A DNA stretch of 64,000 nucleotides, from the NCBI GenBank assembly GCA_019359765.1, contig JAHHGU010000004.1, positions 62,001 to 126,000 on the forward strand, written 5' to 3'. The translations under genes and the position numbers were made by a program. Source of the DNA: Aphanothece sp. CMT-3BRIN-NPC111. GTDB lineage: Bacteria; Cyanobacteriota; Cyanobacteriia; Cyanobacteriales; JAHHGU01. The notes below the pieces were generated by a model that was not told the DNA's origin, ran no database searches, and was given only the letters and a program-made list of their open reading frames with translations. Shown one piece after another: positions 1-8,546 of this stretch (position 1 is its first letter; each line of letters starts with the position of its first letter).

Positions 1-228
1 GATATCTTGTACCGCTTGCGAACCAACTAATTGCCAAAACGGATTGCGCTTCCGACGTTTAGCAATATGAGCCTGAAGCTTAGAACAGTTCAAGTGCTTA
101 CCCCACATTCGGTAGTACCGCTTGTGGAGAGCTATCGCATAGTTGTAGATTACCCCTGCGGCATTGATTGACCGCTTGAGATGTCTATTGCGCTTGTGAC
201 TATACAACTTGAACTTGAGTGTTTTCAT
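1..228 (-). CDS. tnpB: TnpB (IS200/IS605 family) N-terminus, cut by window edge
   Basis: The reverse strand opens with MKTLKFKLYSHKRNRHLKR and continues in frame to the window edge, giving 76 codons. The run INAAGVIYNYAIALHKRYYR and the following Trp-Gly-Lys motif are typical of the N-terminus of TnpB, the RNA-guided nuclease carried by IS200/IS605-type elements. The remainder lies to the left of the window, so intactness cannot be judged. No transposase TnpA is visible on the right. The ATG at 228 is the first plausible start. It is more intact here than the decayed TnpB copies at 8.6, 18-19.3 and 19.5 kb. Confidence 0.8.
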   Translation of the reverse strand, partial: MKTLKFKLYSHKRNRHLKRSINAAGVIYNYAIALHKRYYRMWGKHLNCSKLQAHIAKRRKRNPFWQLVGSQAVQDI

Positions 229-273
229 AAGTGTTGCTGTACCACAAATAAGCGTATTAGTGGTATTCTCTCG

Positions 274-492
274 ATGAACAGGGAAGAATTATTGGTTTAC
301 GTCCAGCGTGTGATTGATTCAAAGTACGCAGGATTGCAAGTTGCGTTTGCTCAATATAATGAATTGTCGGCAGCGTATGTCAACGATGTACTTAGGGGAA
401 GAAGGGAGCCTGGAAAGAAAATCCTTGATGCTGTAGGGGTTGAAAGAATTACTGTTTATAGACCAAAGGGGAATGATCTACATCATGGTTGA
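274..492 (+). CDS. Small protein, possible Cro/HTH-like, 72 aa
   Basis: The reading frame opens upstream at 181, but that part overlaps the TnpB start on the other strand, so the ATG at 274 (MNREELLVYVQRVIDSKYAG) is the better start. The stretch SAAYVNDVLRGRREPGKKIL resembles the recognition helix and tail of phage-type Cro/XRE regulators, ending in ITVYRP like many phage helix-turn-helix proteins. It diverges from tnpB with about 45 bases between starts, so it could be a passenger or host regulator. The assignment rests on pattern only; no ribosome binding site is convincing. Confidence 0.4.
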   Translation: MNREELLVYVQRVIDSKYAGLQVAFAQYNELSAAYVNDVLRGRREPGKKILDAVGVERITVYRPKGNDLHHG

Positions 493-798
493 ATGCCAAA
501 TAAATTTGGCAAATTCGCTTATATCCCCCGGTTGAAGCACGGGGGCTTTACGCATCACAACCCGTAAAGATTTACTCAGTAGTACTCGCGCCTGGTTTTG
601 AGGGTAAGTCAGTGCTAACTTAGTTGAAGCTTGACTCTTGGGTATGCTTTTTACTCCACCAACTTGAGTATTGGCAGATAGTAACCCCAGGTATCATTAT
701 AGATGCAGGGTGAAGTTTCACAGGGGGCGTAGGCGTAACCCGTGGCTTCCTGCCCTATTTTTAAGTCAGAAAAGAGTATTAAGAAAACCTCTTTTAAA
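493..798. other. Intergenic region with two hairpins
   Basis: A hairpin GCCAAA/TTTGGC (495-510) follows the small ORF and may end its transcript. A second hairpin CCCCCG/CGGGGG (525-545) has the look of the foldback ends of IS200/IS605-type elements and lies about 300 bases upstream of the tnpB start, so it may mark the left end. Nothing else is recognised up to arfB. Confidence 0.45.
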
Positions 799-1215
799 TT
801 ACTCATCTGTAATTTTTCTTCTGTTTTCTTTAATCTGCGCTCGCTTACTTTTACTATCCAGGCGCTTTCTTTGAGAACTCCGAGTCGGTTTACTTTTCTT
901 GCGGGGTTTGGGTAGGGCGATCGCACTCTCGATCAAGCCTTGCAGTCGTTGCAATGCTTCCTGCCGATTTTGCTCTTGGCTGCGATGTTCCTGAGCTTTG
1001 ATGACAACAACACCTTCTTTAGTAATACGCTGGTCGTTTAGCTTCAAAAGCCGCTCTTTATAACGCTCAGGCAATGAAGAAGCGATGATATCAAAACGCA
1101 GATGGATCGCCGTCGCCACCTTATTCACGTTTTGCCCCCCTGCCCCTTGAGAGCGCACCGCACTCATCTCAATTTCATGCTCTGGAATACCCACAGTGTT
1201 AGAAAGAAACAGCAT
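799..1215 (-). CDS. arfB: Alternative ribosome-rescue factor ArfB (YaeJ-type peptidyl-tRNA hydrolase)
   Basis: This 138-residue protein carries the class I release-factor signature RSQGAGGQNVNKV with the catalytic GGQ at residues 26-28. It lacks the codon-recognition domains of RF1/RF2 and ends in a basic tail (PRKKSKPTRSSQRKRLDSKS). Family knowledge: ArfB enters the empty A site of stalled ribosomes, its basic tail sits in the mRNA channel, and the GGQ loop hydrolyses peptidyl-tRNA. Its length matches the family (about 140). It stands alone, with no operon partner. Transcription is leftward. Confidence 0.93.
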   Translation of the reverse strand: MLFLSNTVGIPEHEIEMSAVRSQGAGGQNVNKVATAIHLRFDIIASSLPERYKERLLKLNDQRITKEGVVVIKAQEHRSQEQNRQEALQRLQGLIESAIALPKPRKKSKPTRSSQRKRLDSKSKRAQIKENRRKITDE

Positions 1216-1525
1216 AATTTAATAATTGTCCAGATAGAATCCCTAGTAGCGGTTGAGCATATTTTCTTCTAATTCACCTTTCGCAATTCTCTCAAAGCAT
1301 ACTTCTTAGAGCAAGAAAAATAAGCCGATGGTTATTCAAACCAAATCTAAAATTTAGCAATAACTCGATAGTTTAAAATTAAAAATTGGTATTTATCTAT
1401 ATACGTAGCTTAGGTAGAAACGCGCCATGGCACGTCTCTACCCAACCTTGATTTTTGGTGTTGGATTGCACTGCGTTTAACCCAACATACAATTCATAAC
1501 TAATCAAGCGGACATGATCTAACTA
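1216..1525. other. Intergenic region with imperfect palindrome
   Basis: The only structure seen is a 28-base imperfect palindrome at 1414-1441 centred on GCGCCATGGC, with GTAGAAACG and CGTCTCTAC arms. A broken relative (GTAGAGACGCGCC) occurs near 22.7 kb, so it is a dispersed cyanobacterial repeat rather than a local operator. The rest is AT-rich without features. Confidence 0.5.
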
Positions 1526-2467
1526 CTAACTCACCTGTGCGATCACAGTGCGATGACGAGGGGTGTTGGAGATAATTGTTGGTTTCGTAAAACCAGCCTC
1601 CATTAGTGCCTGTTCAATATCCAATGAGAAATACTCATCTAGGTAAGGCTCGGTACTTTTAAGTAACGTCAGGATATAAGGCGGCATCTTGCTATAAATC
1701 TCGGACTTGGGATTCATGTCCATAATTGCTATATAGCCATTAGGACGTAGCAAGCGGCGAGCCTCGCGGAAAATCTCCTTAGTTGCCGACTGGGGTAGCT
1801 CATGGTACATCAAAAAGTTGGAGACTAAATCAAATGATGCCGCTGGCAAATCAGTGGACTCAGCTGCGGCGTGAATCCAACTTATTTTGGTGTCACTCTG
1901 CTGGGAGCGGTATTGAGCGACTGCCAGAAAATAGGGAGACAAGTCTAAGCCTGTAACTTTAGCTTGGGGATAGAGATTCTGGAGGGCAAAGCTACTCAGC
2001 CCCACACTGCAACCCATATCTAAGATGTCTTGTGGTGCTGTAGGAATTTGGGCTTTGAGAATGTCATGGTAACTTTGGCGCAACATGGCATCCCCTTGAA
2101 TACTGCCATCTGACCAAATCTTGGCATGGACTGCGTAAGCGGCAACTTCTACTTCTGTTGCTGCTTCCCAGTTAAGATTACCCGTCTCATAGGCGTGGAA
2201 TGGCTTTAGGTAATAATCTGGGTAGCTAAGAGCGGGATTTTGCACGCTCGCCAGTTCTGCTTCCCAGTCGGGGGAAAAGTTTTCTGTTCCTCCTCTGGAA
2301 CGCAGCGCCTGCACTTCCTTTCTCCAAGCTACACCAATCGACTCTGCCCGCTTGATTATCATTTGACGGGCTTGGTGTTTGGCTAAGTTTGCCAATGGTT
2401 TGATGGCAAGTAGCCCATTCACTACTTGGGAAGCAAATCTCGGAGCAGTATTTACGGTGGCAGTCAT
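1526..2467 (-). CDS. Class I SAM-dependent methyltransferase
   Basis: The core SAM-binding motif I reads ILDMGCSVGLSSFAL, followed by acidic motif VTGLDLSPYF and the motif II/III region SFDLVSNFLMYHELP, a Methyltransf_11/25-type Rossmann domain in the C-terminal two thirds. The first ~110 residues are helical and lack a known motif. The start is taken at 2467 (MTATVNTAP); a further in-frame ATG at 2479 adds MLLL. The substrate is unknown. The flanks (arfB, DUF3352) give no functional hint. Confidence 0.8.
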   Translation of the reverse strand: MTATVNTAPRFASQVVNGLLAIKPLANLAKHQARQMIIKRAESIGVAWRKEVQALRSRGGTENFSPDWEAELASVQNPALSYPDYYLKPFHAYETGNLNWEAATEVEVAAYAVHAKIWSDGSIQGDAMLRQSYHDILKAQIPTAPQDILDMGCSVGLSSFALQNLYPQAKVTGLDLSPYFLAVAQYRSQQSDTKISWIHAAAESTDLPAASFDLVSNFLMYHELPQSATKEIFREARRLLRPNGYIAIMDMNPKSEIYSKMPPYILTLLKSTEPYLDEYFSLDIEQALMEAGFTKPTIISNTPRHRTVIAQVS

Positions 2468-2767
2468 AAGTAAAAGCACTGAATTTCAATCCCTATTAGG
2501 GATTATTACATAGCCACTGCTAACCCAATTAACCAGGCTTAGGCAGCGGGACGCCTAAAGGCTCGGCTACACGTAAAAAGGTCGTCTATTATATGGACTA
2601 AAGATATAAGAGTCTGGCTTGGCTGCGATGATCCTGATTTGGCAACTTAAAAACCCATCAGCTTAGTAGGAGCGTGAAAAGATTTCCTCCTACTAACCAC
2701 TAACAACTAACTACTAACCGCCTCCACAGTTATGTTTATTTCTGCTCACATACTTAAGACTTAATTA

Positions 2768-4429
2768 CTATTTTGCACTTCTAGGTTTTAGTGCTAGCAA
2801 CATCTCCAACTTACTGGTTGATTTCTCCGGCTGAATAGCAGTCATACCGATGCCACGAATGGAATTTAAAAGGGTATTGGCTTCAGGGGAGATGTAAGGA
2901 TTTTGTCCTTGAGGTAGATAGCGATTAACTAGGGACATGGTTTTGTCCATATCCAGATAAAAGTAGCCTGCGTTTGGCTTCTGCAAAGTTCCAGTAACGG
3001 CTTTAAAGGTTTCGTTGTCATTAAGAGATTGGCTGGGTGGGGTGGCGATCGCATCAACTATGGGGCCACCAAAAGCCACAAACACCGTTTCTTCATCCAG
3101 CCAGCCATGCCCCAACAAAGCTCCTTCTGGCGGGATTTGCCATTCTGTTACAGATTTACCCTGAATATCTCTTTGCGCTACGGTGACCGAGTAGCCTTGG
3201 GCGATCGCATCTAGTTTGTTGAAAGTTGCTTCAGCGGTGGGGCGATCGCTCGTTTTAAAAACCAAGGCGGCACCAAACCCCAGAGGAGCTAAGATACCCT
3301 GGTTAGATGGAATCGCTGCTAGAGCAAATTCACCATCCATCCAACTAAAGATATCTTTATCTAGGTCAAGATTGAGGGTTTGGAGTTGCTGTCTGGCTTG
3401 GTCAAGTCCCTGCTGGGTTTGCGGATCAGTTTTGGACTGTTCTACAACCGCTGACCAAAAACGGCTGATTCCATGACCATCTATCAGGGCAAATGTTTCA
3501 GCCGGAAATTGAGCCACCACCTTACCAGGAGTTGGTTTATACTCAAATTTGACAGCAGATGGGTCTAATTTGGCGATCGCTTTCATGCGTAAACCCGCAT
3601 CATCAACGCCAACGCCCATAACTACAGACTTCACCTGCTGAAGCTGGTTCAGAGTTTCTCTGGGAAGTTGGGGTGCATTAGGGCTATTTGCTAGAAATTG
3701 CTCTACCACACGGCCATAATCAGGCAGATAGAATTGAGCAATCGGGTTTTGTACGTCCACACCTTTTGATAACAGATTGCCTATACCATTTTTACTAGCA
3801 AATGAAGGCTGCCCCTTGAACGTGTCAATTGCTACTTCCACAGGTCTTCTTTCGGAAGACACAACTAAATGATTACCCAACACCGCTGAATATGTATTAC
3901 GGGTGTTCTCTGTGGTTTCTATTATCTGGATATTATTGTAGTTGCTGTCCTTTATTTTTATATTTTTGTCAGACTTTAACTTGTTGGCAAAATTAAAAGC
4001 ACCAATCTGGTTTTTAATTCCTACGACTACCAGGACACTTGATGATGGTGCCGATTGTGGTGTATCCTGTGCCGATTTTAATGTAGGTGGTGGCAACACA
4101 GCAAACATGACGCTACCCAGCCAAGGCTGCACATCTTTGTCATAATTTATATTTGATTCAGCTAGCATCTCTTTTTGGAAATCATTAATACCTTTAGCAA
4201 TTAAATTTTGGGCTTCAGGTGTGCCAAATTGCTGCAATTTTGACCAAGCTTTTGTATCATTAGAAACAAACCCTGCCATCAATGCTTCATCTGGGACAAT
4301 TTTGGCGCTTGCTAGCGGACTGTTTGCATCAGAAATACCTTTAAAGTAAATATAGGCAGCTACGCCGCCGGCTAAGACTACAGCTATGCCAATAATAGGA
4401 ACTAAAAGTTTCGGTTTTCTTTCAGACAT
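2768..4429 (-). CDS. DUF3352 domain protein, membrane-anchored
   Basis: This 553-residue protein begins with a short basic segment and one transmembrane helix (LLVPIIGIAVVLAGGVAAYIYF, about residues 9-30). The rest is a long soluble domain with the repeating PDEALMAGFVSND / PAETFALIDGHG style of DUF3352. The single N-terminal anchor predicts a mainly periplasmic or lumenal protein. Family function is unknown; members are common in cyanobacteria. No catalytic motif is visible. It is monocistronic, and the intergenic region to the next rightward gene contains an inverted repeat (4596-4612). Confidence 0.8.
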   Translation of the reverse strand: MSERKPKLLVPIIGIAVVLAGGVAAYIYFKGISDANSPLASAKIVPDEALMAGFVSNDTKAWSKLQQFGTPEAQNLIAKGINDFQKEMLAESNINYDKDVQPWLGSVMFAVLPPPTLKSAQDTPQSAPSSSVLVVVGIKNQIGAFNFANKLKSDKNIKIKDSNYNNIQIIETTENTRNTYSAVLGNHLVVSSERRPVEVAIDTFKGQPSFASKNGIGNLLSKGVDVQNPIAQFYLPDYGRVVEQFLANSPNAPQLPRETLNQLQQVKSVVMGVGVDDAGLRMKAIAKLDPSAVKFEYKPTPGKVVAQFPAETFALIDGHGISRFWSAVVEQSKTDPQTQQGLDQARQQLQTLNLDLDKDIFSWMDGEFALAAIPSNQGILAPLGFGAALVFKTSDRPTAEATFNKLDAIAQGYSVTVAQRDIQGKSVTEWQIPPEGALLGHGWLDEETVFVAFGGPIVDAIATPPSQSLNDNETFKAVTGTLQKPNAGYFYLDMDKTMSLVNRYLPQGQNPYISPEANTLLNSIRGIGMTAIQPEKSTSKLEMLLALKPRSAK

Positions 4430-4792
4430 TTTTATTATTTTAAGATTGTTAGCTGTTAGTATTTAGCGGCTAGTCGAGGATTTTCCTACTAAGAACTAAC
4501 AGCCAAAACTAATTTTACGAGCGCGTGCCTTATAGACACTCAGGGGTAAACTAAGCAAGCTTAATTAAGCTGCACTTATGATTGTCAAAAGAAATTCTGT
4601 GTATCACACAGACATAATCTTGTAAATCATATATAAATATTTGTTACAACCAAGGGGAATGACGGCATTTGCCACCCTCATTGTCTAAGCATAGCTGAGT
4701 ATTTAAGGGCGATTAGTGATAGCCATTACTAACTGCTGCCTTTCAACTTAGATGTACTAGCTAGTTAACAGACAACATTATTTTATTTTTAC
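4430..4792. other. Divergent intergenic region
   Basis: This gap separates the leftward DUF3352 gene from the rightward small gene at 4.8 kb. Apart from the inverted repeat listed at 4596-4612 nothing distinctive is seen; the DNA is AT-rich and could hold both promoters. Confidence 0.4.
4596..4612. promoter_or_regulatory. Perfect inverted repeat, candidate operator
   Basis: TCTGTGT-ATC-ACACAGA has perfect 7-base arms and a 3-base spacer. It sits 167 bases upstream of the DUF3352 start and about 200 bases upstream of the next gene. The outline resembles a compressed CRP-type site, but the spacing differs from TGTGA-N6-TCACA, so no regulator is assigned. Confidence 0.35.
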
Positions 4793-4807
4793 AAGGAGAA
4801 TATCGTC

Positions 4808-5035
4808 ATAGCTACGCCATCCCCCAGATCCAACCGCCGAATGGTTGCCAACATCAGACCAGGCGATCGCATCCGAGTTTCCAGTCAAGAACTACCGTTC
4901 TGGAATAGCCGACCTGGTTTAGTAGAGGTAAAAGTTTTGTCAGTCGAACGGCAACCAGAAGGATGGCACACCTTAGTCACCGACCAAGGGAAACTCAAGC
5001 CTCATCAACCGACTGACAAATACGAGTTGGTGTAG
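4808..5035 (+). CDS. Small conserved-type basic protein, possible ATA start
   Basis: The clear reading frame is MVANIRPGDRIRVSSQELPF and onward, 64 residues from the ATG at 4841. That ATG has no ribosome binding site nearby. A strong AAGGAG at 4793-4798 is followed nine bases later by ATA at 4808, which would add the in-frame sequence IATPSPRSNRR. No ATG, GTG or TTG lies between. Either ATA is the start (rare), or translation begins at 4841 with a long leader. The protein looks like a small beta-rich SH3-like fold and its function is unknown. Confidence 0.6.
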   Translation: MATPSPRSNRRMVANIRPGDRIRVSSQELPFWNSRPGLVEVKVLSVERQPEGWHTLVTDQGKLKPHQPTDKYELV

Positions 5036-5298
5036 GCGTTTGTTTGTGCAGAAAAGAATTCTTTCCAGGGTAACGTGGTGCGATCGCCACTGTAATGCGA
5101 TCGCTGGCTTTCTTTATCTCTAGCAGCTAAACATCACCTGCTGGGAAAAAGTTATAGATAGCAACGGTGATCGCCAAAAGCAGCAACATATAGACGAAAA
5201 ATAATATCAATTTCGGGAGATAGAGAGGCGTTAAGCTGGAAGAGAGACCCAAATCGCTTCAAGCTTGACAGCTGCTGTTTTACAGGCTAAATCCCACA

Positions 5299-7923
5299 AT
5301 GAAGTTGTATTCCCTCTTTGATTCAGAAAATAACGGTCACAAGTCTTTCGAGTTACCAGGTGCGCGACCTCACTACAATCCCGATCGTCCTGGACAAGTC
5401 GAGCATATTTTCCTAGATTTAGTCCTCGATATTCCCCGTCAAAGCTTTCACGGTACTTGCACGATCGCATTAAATCCGGTGAAGAGTGGGATTCAGTTGC
5501 TAACGCTGGATGCCGTCAACCTAAATATTCAATCAGTGCAGGTTGATGAGACACCGCAAAAATTTGATTACGACGGCGAACAACTGCACATCCACCTCCA
5601 GACACCTACTAAAGCCGGGACGGTGGTGAAAGTTGCGATCGCCTACTCAGTAGAAAAACCCCAGCGCGGCCTATACTTCATTGGCCCTGATACAAATTAC
5701 CCCAACAAACCCATACAAGTTTGGACACAGGGCGAAGATGAAGACTCCCGCTTCTGGTTTCCCTGCTTCGATTATCCTGGTCAACTCGCCACATCTGAGA
5801 TTCGGGTGCGAGTCCCCAAACCCTTTATTGCCATATCGAACGGGGAACTAATTGCTACAGAATACGCGGATAATGACAAGATTTACCATTGGTCGCAGCA
5901 GCAAGTTCATCCCACCTACCTGATGACTTTAGCAGTGGGTGACTTTGCCGAAATTAAAGACGAATGGAAAGGCAAGCCTGTAACCTATTACGTAGAAAAA
6001 GTACGGGAGGAAGATGCCCACCGCAGCATGGGCAAAACTCCCCGGATGATTGAGTTCTTTAGTGAAAAATTTGGCTATCCTTATCCTTTTCCCAAATACG
6101 CCCAAGTCTGCGTAGATGACTTTATCTTTGGCGGCATGGAGAACACCTCCACAACCTTATTAACAGACAGATGTTTGCTGGATGAAAGGGCATCTCTAGA
6201 TAACCGCAACACCGAAAGCTTAGTCGCCCACGAACTCGCCCACCAATGGTTTGGAGACTTAGTAGTAATTAAGCACTGGTCTCATGCCTGGATAAAAGAA
6301 GGCATGGCATCGTATTCAGAGGTGCTGTGGACAGAACAGGAATATGGCAAAGATGACGCTGCCTATTACATTCTGCTAGAAGCGCGAAGCTATTTAGCCG
6401 AAGACAGTTCCCGCTATCGGCGTCCCATTGTCACCCATGTATATCGGGAAGCGATCGAACTTTACGATCGACACCTTTATGAAAAGGGAGCCTGTGTCTA
6501 CCACATGATCCGGGCGGAGTTGGGTGAGGAGCTATTCTGGAAAGCAATTCATACCTTTGTTCAGGATAACGCTCACAAAACAGTAGAAACAGTTGATTTG
6601 CTACGGGCGATTGAAAAAGCGACTGGGCACAACCTCCTATTTTTATTTGACCAGTACGTTTATAGGGGTGGTCATCCTGATTTCCAAGTTGCCTATTCCT
6701 GGGACACCGACAGCAAGTTAGCTAAAGTCACCGTCACCCAAACTCAAGCCAAAGCGGATACCAACGGCAGTCGCAGTGATTTATTTGACCTGAAAATACC
6801 CATCGCCTTCGGCTACACCCAGCAGGAGGAAGTCAGCAGTGATTCACAACTCAAAACTCAAAACTCAAAACTCAAAACTTTTACGGTGCGGATACACGAG
6901 CGCGAACAAAGCTTTTACTTCCCATTGGAAGAAAAACCTCAGTTCGTCAGCTTTGATGTGGGCAATAAGTTTTTGAAAACCGTTTCCTTAGAATATCCCC
7001 TGCCGGAACTTAAAGCTCAGCTGCAATTTGACCCCGACCCTACATCGCGAATTTACGCGGCTGAGGCGTTAGCAAATAAAGGCGGATTAGAAGCTGTTAA
7101 GGCGCTCTCACAAGCCCTGCAAAGTGACTTAGTTTGGGGGGTTCGGGTAGAAGTAGCTAAACAGCTGACGTCCATAAAACTCGACCAAGCCTTTGAGGGT
7201 TTAGTTGCGGGTATTAAAGATGAAAACCCCCTCGTGCGCCGAGCAGTAGTGAATGCCTTGAGCAGCATCAAGACTCCTGAAAGTTACGAGGCAATCAAAC
7301 AGGTGGTGGAAAATGGGGATGCCAGCTACTATGTTGAGTCAGCTGCTGCCAGAGCGTTAGGGGGAATGGTGTCAGCCAATCTCAAGGATAAAGAGGATGA
7401 GGTTCTCCAACTGCTCAGCCGTGTCCTCAGAGAAAGGGCTGGGTGGAATGAGGTGGTGCGTGCAGGTGCGATCGCGGGATTGAGCCAACTAAAAGCATCA
7501 CCAGCAGCGCTAAATTTGATTCTGGAATATACCACCCCAGGCATCCCGCAAGCTTTGCGCTTGACAGCAATTCGCTCGCTGGGGGCTATTTCCACAGGTC
7601 AAACATCAAGTAATGTGGAATGGATTTTAGAGCAATTAGCAGAACTCTCCAGGGAAACCTTTTTCCTGACTCAAGTCGCAGTAGTTGGGGGACTGGGGCA
7701 AATGGAGACACCCAAGGCTATTCCGATTCTGCGATCGCTAGCTGACCAAACACCAGATGGACGGGTTCGCCGTATCGCTGAAGAGGCGATTCAAACTGTG
7801 CAGAAAAATGTTGGTTCCGATCTAGCTGTTAAACAGCTACGCGAAGAACTTGACCAAATCAGATCAGAAAATCAACAACTCAGAAGTCGCCTAGAAAACT
7901 TGGAGGCTAAGTCCAGAACTTAG
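5299..7923 (+). CDS. M1 family metallo-aminopeptidase with C-terminal HEAT repeats
   Basis: This 874-residue enzyme has the M1 exopeptidase motif as GGMENTST (a GAMEN variant) and the zinc site HELAHQWFGD, with His311, His315 and Glu334 as predicted ligands and Glu312 as catalytic base. Family role: removal of N-terminal residues from peptides in the cytoplasm. Residues ~575-840 form PBS-lyase-type HEAT repeats (SRIYAAEALANKGGLEAVKAL, VRRAVVNALSSI), and the end is a short coiled coil (REELDQIRSENQQLRSR). A tandem AAAACTC heptamer lies within the gene and encodes QLKTQNSKLKT near residue 520, at a likely domain boundary. No signal peptide is seen. Confidence 0.92.
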   Translation: MKLYSLFDSENNGHKSFELPGARPHYNPDRPGQVEHIFLDLVLDIPRQSFHGTCTIALNPVKSGIQLLTLDAVNLNIQSVQVDETPQKFDYDGEQLHIHLQTPTKAGTVVKVAIAYSVEKPQRGLYFIGPDTNYPNKPIQVWTQGEDEDSRFWFPCFDYPGQLATSEIRVRVPKPFIAISNGELIATEYADNDKIYHWSQQQVHPTYLMTLAVGDFAEIKDEWKGKPVTYYVEKVREEDAHRSMGKTPRMIEFFSEKFGYPYPFPKYAQVCVDDFIFGGMENTSTTLLTDRCLLDERASLDNRNTESLVAHELAHQWFGDLVVIKHWSHAWIKEGMASYSEVLWTEQEYGKDDAAYYILLEARSYLAEDSSRYRRPIVTHVYREAIELYDRHLYEKGACVYHMIRAELGEELFWKAIHTFVQDNAHKTVETVDLLRAIEKATGHNLLFLFDQYVYRGGHPDFQVAYSWDTDSKLAKVTVTQTQAKADTNGSRSDLFDLKIPIAFGYTQQEEVSSDSQLKTQNSKLKTFTVRIHEREQSFYFPLEEKPQFVSFDVGNKFLKTVSLEYPLPELKAQLQFDPDPTSRIYAAEALANKGGLEAVKALSQALQSDLVWGVRVEVAKQLTSIKLDQAFEGLVAGIKDENPLVRRAVVNALSSIKTPESYEAIKQVVENGDASYYVESAAARALGGMVSANLKDKEDEVLQLLSRVLRERAGWNEVVRAGAIAGLSQLKASPAALNLILEYTTPGIPQALRLTAIRSLGAISTGQTSSNVEWILEQLAELSRETFFLTQVAVVGGLGQMETPKAIPILRSLADQTPDGRVRRIAEEAIQTVQKNVGSDLAVKQLREELDQIRSENQQLRSRLENLEAKSRT
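6845..6879 (+). repeat. Heptamer tandem repeat (AAAACTC)n inside a coding gene
   Basis: About four and a half copies of AAAACTC lie in frame in the M1 aminopeptidase gene. The same unit recurs at 23.60-23.63 kb (degenerate) and 39.62-39.65 kb. Heptanucleotide tandem repeats are a known feature of filamentous cyanobacteria; here the array has entered protein-coding sequence without breaking the frame. Confidence 0.85.
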
Positions 7924-7998
7924 CTATTAAGTTGAAAACGTTTACTTCGAAACTGTACTCAGTAACAATGGGCTAGCTGTAAAATAAGGAGTCAAAAA

Positions 7999-8490
7999 AT
8001 GAACAAGAAAAAGACAGACAAAGTTGATAGCACGGCTCCTAATCCGGATCAGAATAGGGATACAAATCTAGAGGAGTCAATCGTTGCCACGCCTACCCAA
8101 AGTGACCCAAAAAATATTCTAAAAACAATTGACATAGATGGGCACTGTCCGATTGCTGAGAGTACTCTTGACATTCAAGACACTATCGAAATAGCTGGTT
8201 CCCGTCCGATTACTGAGAGTACTCTTGAGATTAACCACACTATCATAGACGACGGTAACCGTCCGATTGCTGAGAGTAACCTTGAGGTTCAGGACACTCT
8301 TAACGTAGATGGTCACCGTCCGATTACTGAGAGTACTCTTGAGATTTACGACACTATTGACATAGATGGTCACCGTCCGGTTGACCCAAGTAATTTTCAG
8401 GTTCAGGAGACATTTTATGAGGATAGAGAGCGCCCCATCGCTGCCAATAACCCTCAGCCACCTGAAATGACAACTGACTACATGGACTAA
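7999..8490 (+). CDS. Repeat protein, six 19-residue units
   Basis: A good ribosome binding site (AAGGAG) precedes the ATG. Residues 1-42 are polar and lack structure signals. Residues 43-156 are six consecutive 19-residue repeats of the form TIDIDGHRPIxESTLEIxD, with the Arg-Pro and Glu-Ser-Thr/Asn-Leu positions best kept; the last two units are degenerate. The repeat period of 57 bases suggests expansion by duplication. The protein is strongly acidic, with no signal peptide or membrane helix. I do not recognise a function; the pattern suggests a solenoid or a repeated ligand-binding motif. Confidence 0.75.
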   Translation: MNKKKTDKVDSTAPNPDQNRDTNLEESIVATPTQSDPKNILKTIDIDGHCPIAESTLDIQDTIEIAGSRPITESTLEINHTIIDDGNRPIAESNLEVQDTLNVDGHRPITESTLEIYDTIDIDGHRPVDPSNFQVQETFYEDRERPIAANNPQPPEMTTDYMD

Positions 8491-8520
8491 TGCAGTTTAA
8501 TAACCCCACTGGGAATTCCC

Positions 8521-8542
8521 CATCCCCTTGTGGGTGGGGATG
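8521..8542. repeat. Hairpin next to TnpB scar
   Basis: CATCCCC/GGGGATG forms a 7-base stem. It lies just upstream of the TnpB remnant and could be an IS200/IS605 terminal hairpin or the terminator of the repeat-protein gene. Confidence 0.4.
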
Positions 8543-8546
8543 AAAG

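Noticed and set aside
651..926. 91-residue frame overlapping arfB
   Set aside because: It overlaps arfB in another frame and has no homology pattern; arfB is clear.
3029..3476. Two plus-strand frames inside the DUF3352 gene
   Set aside because: They are antisense shadows of a long coding region with good domain support.
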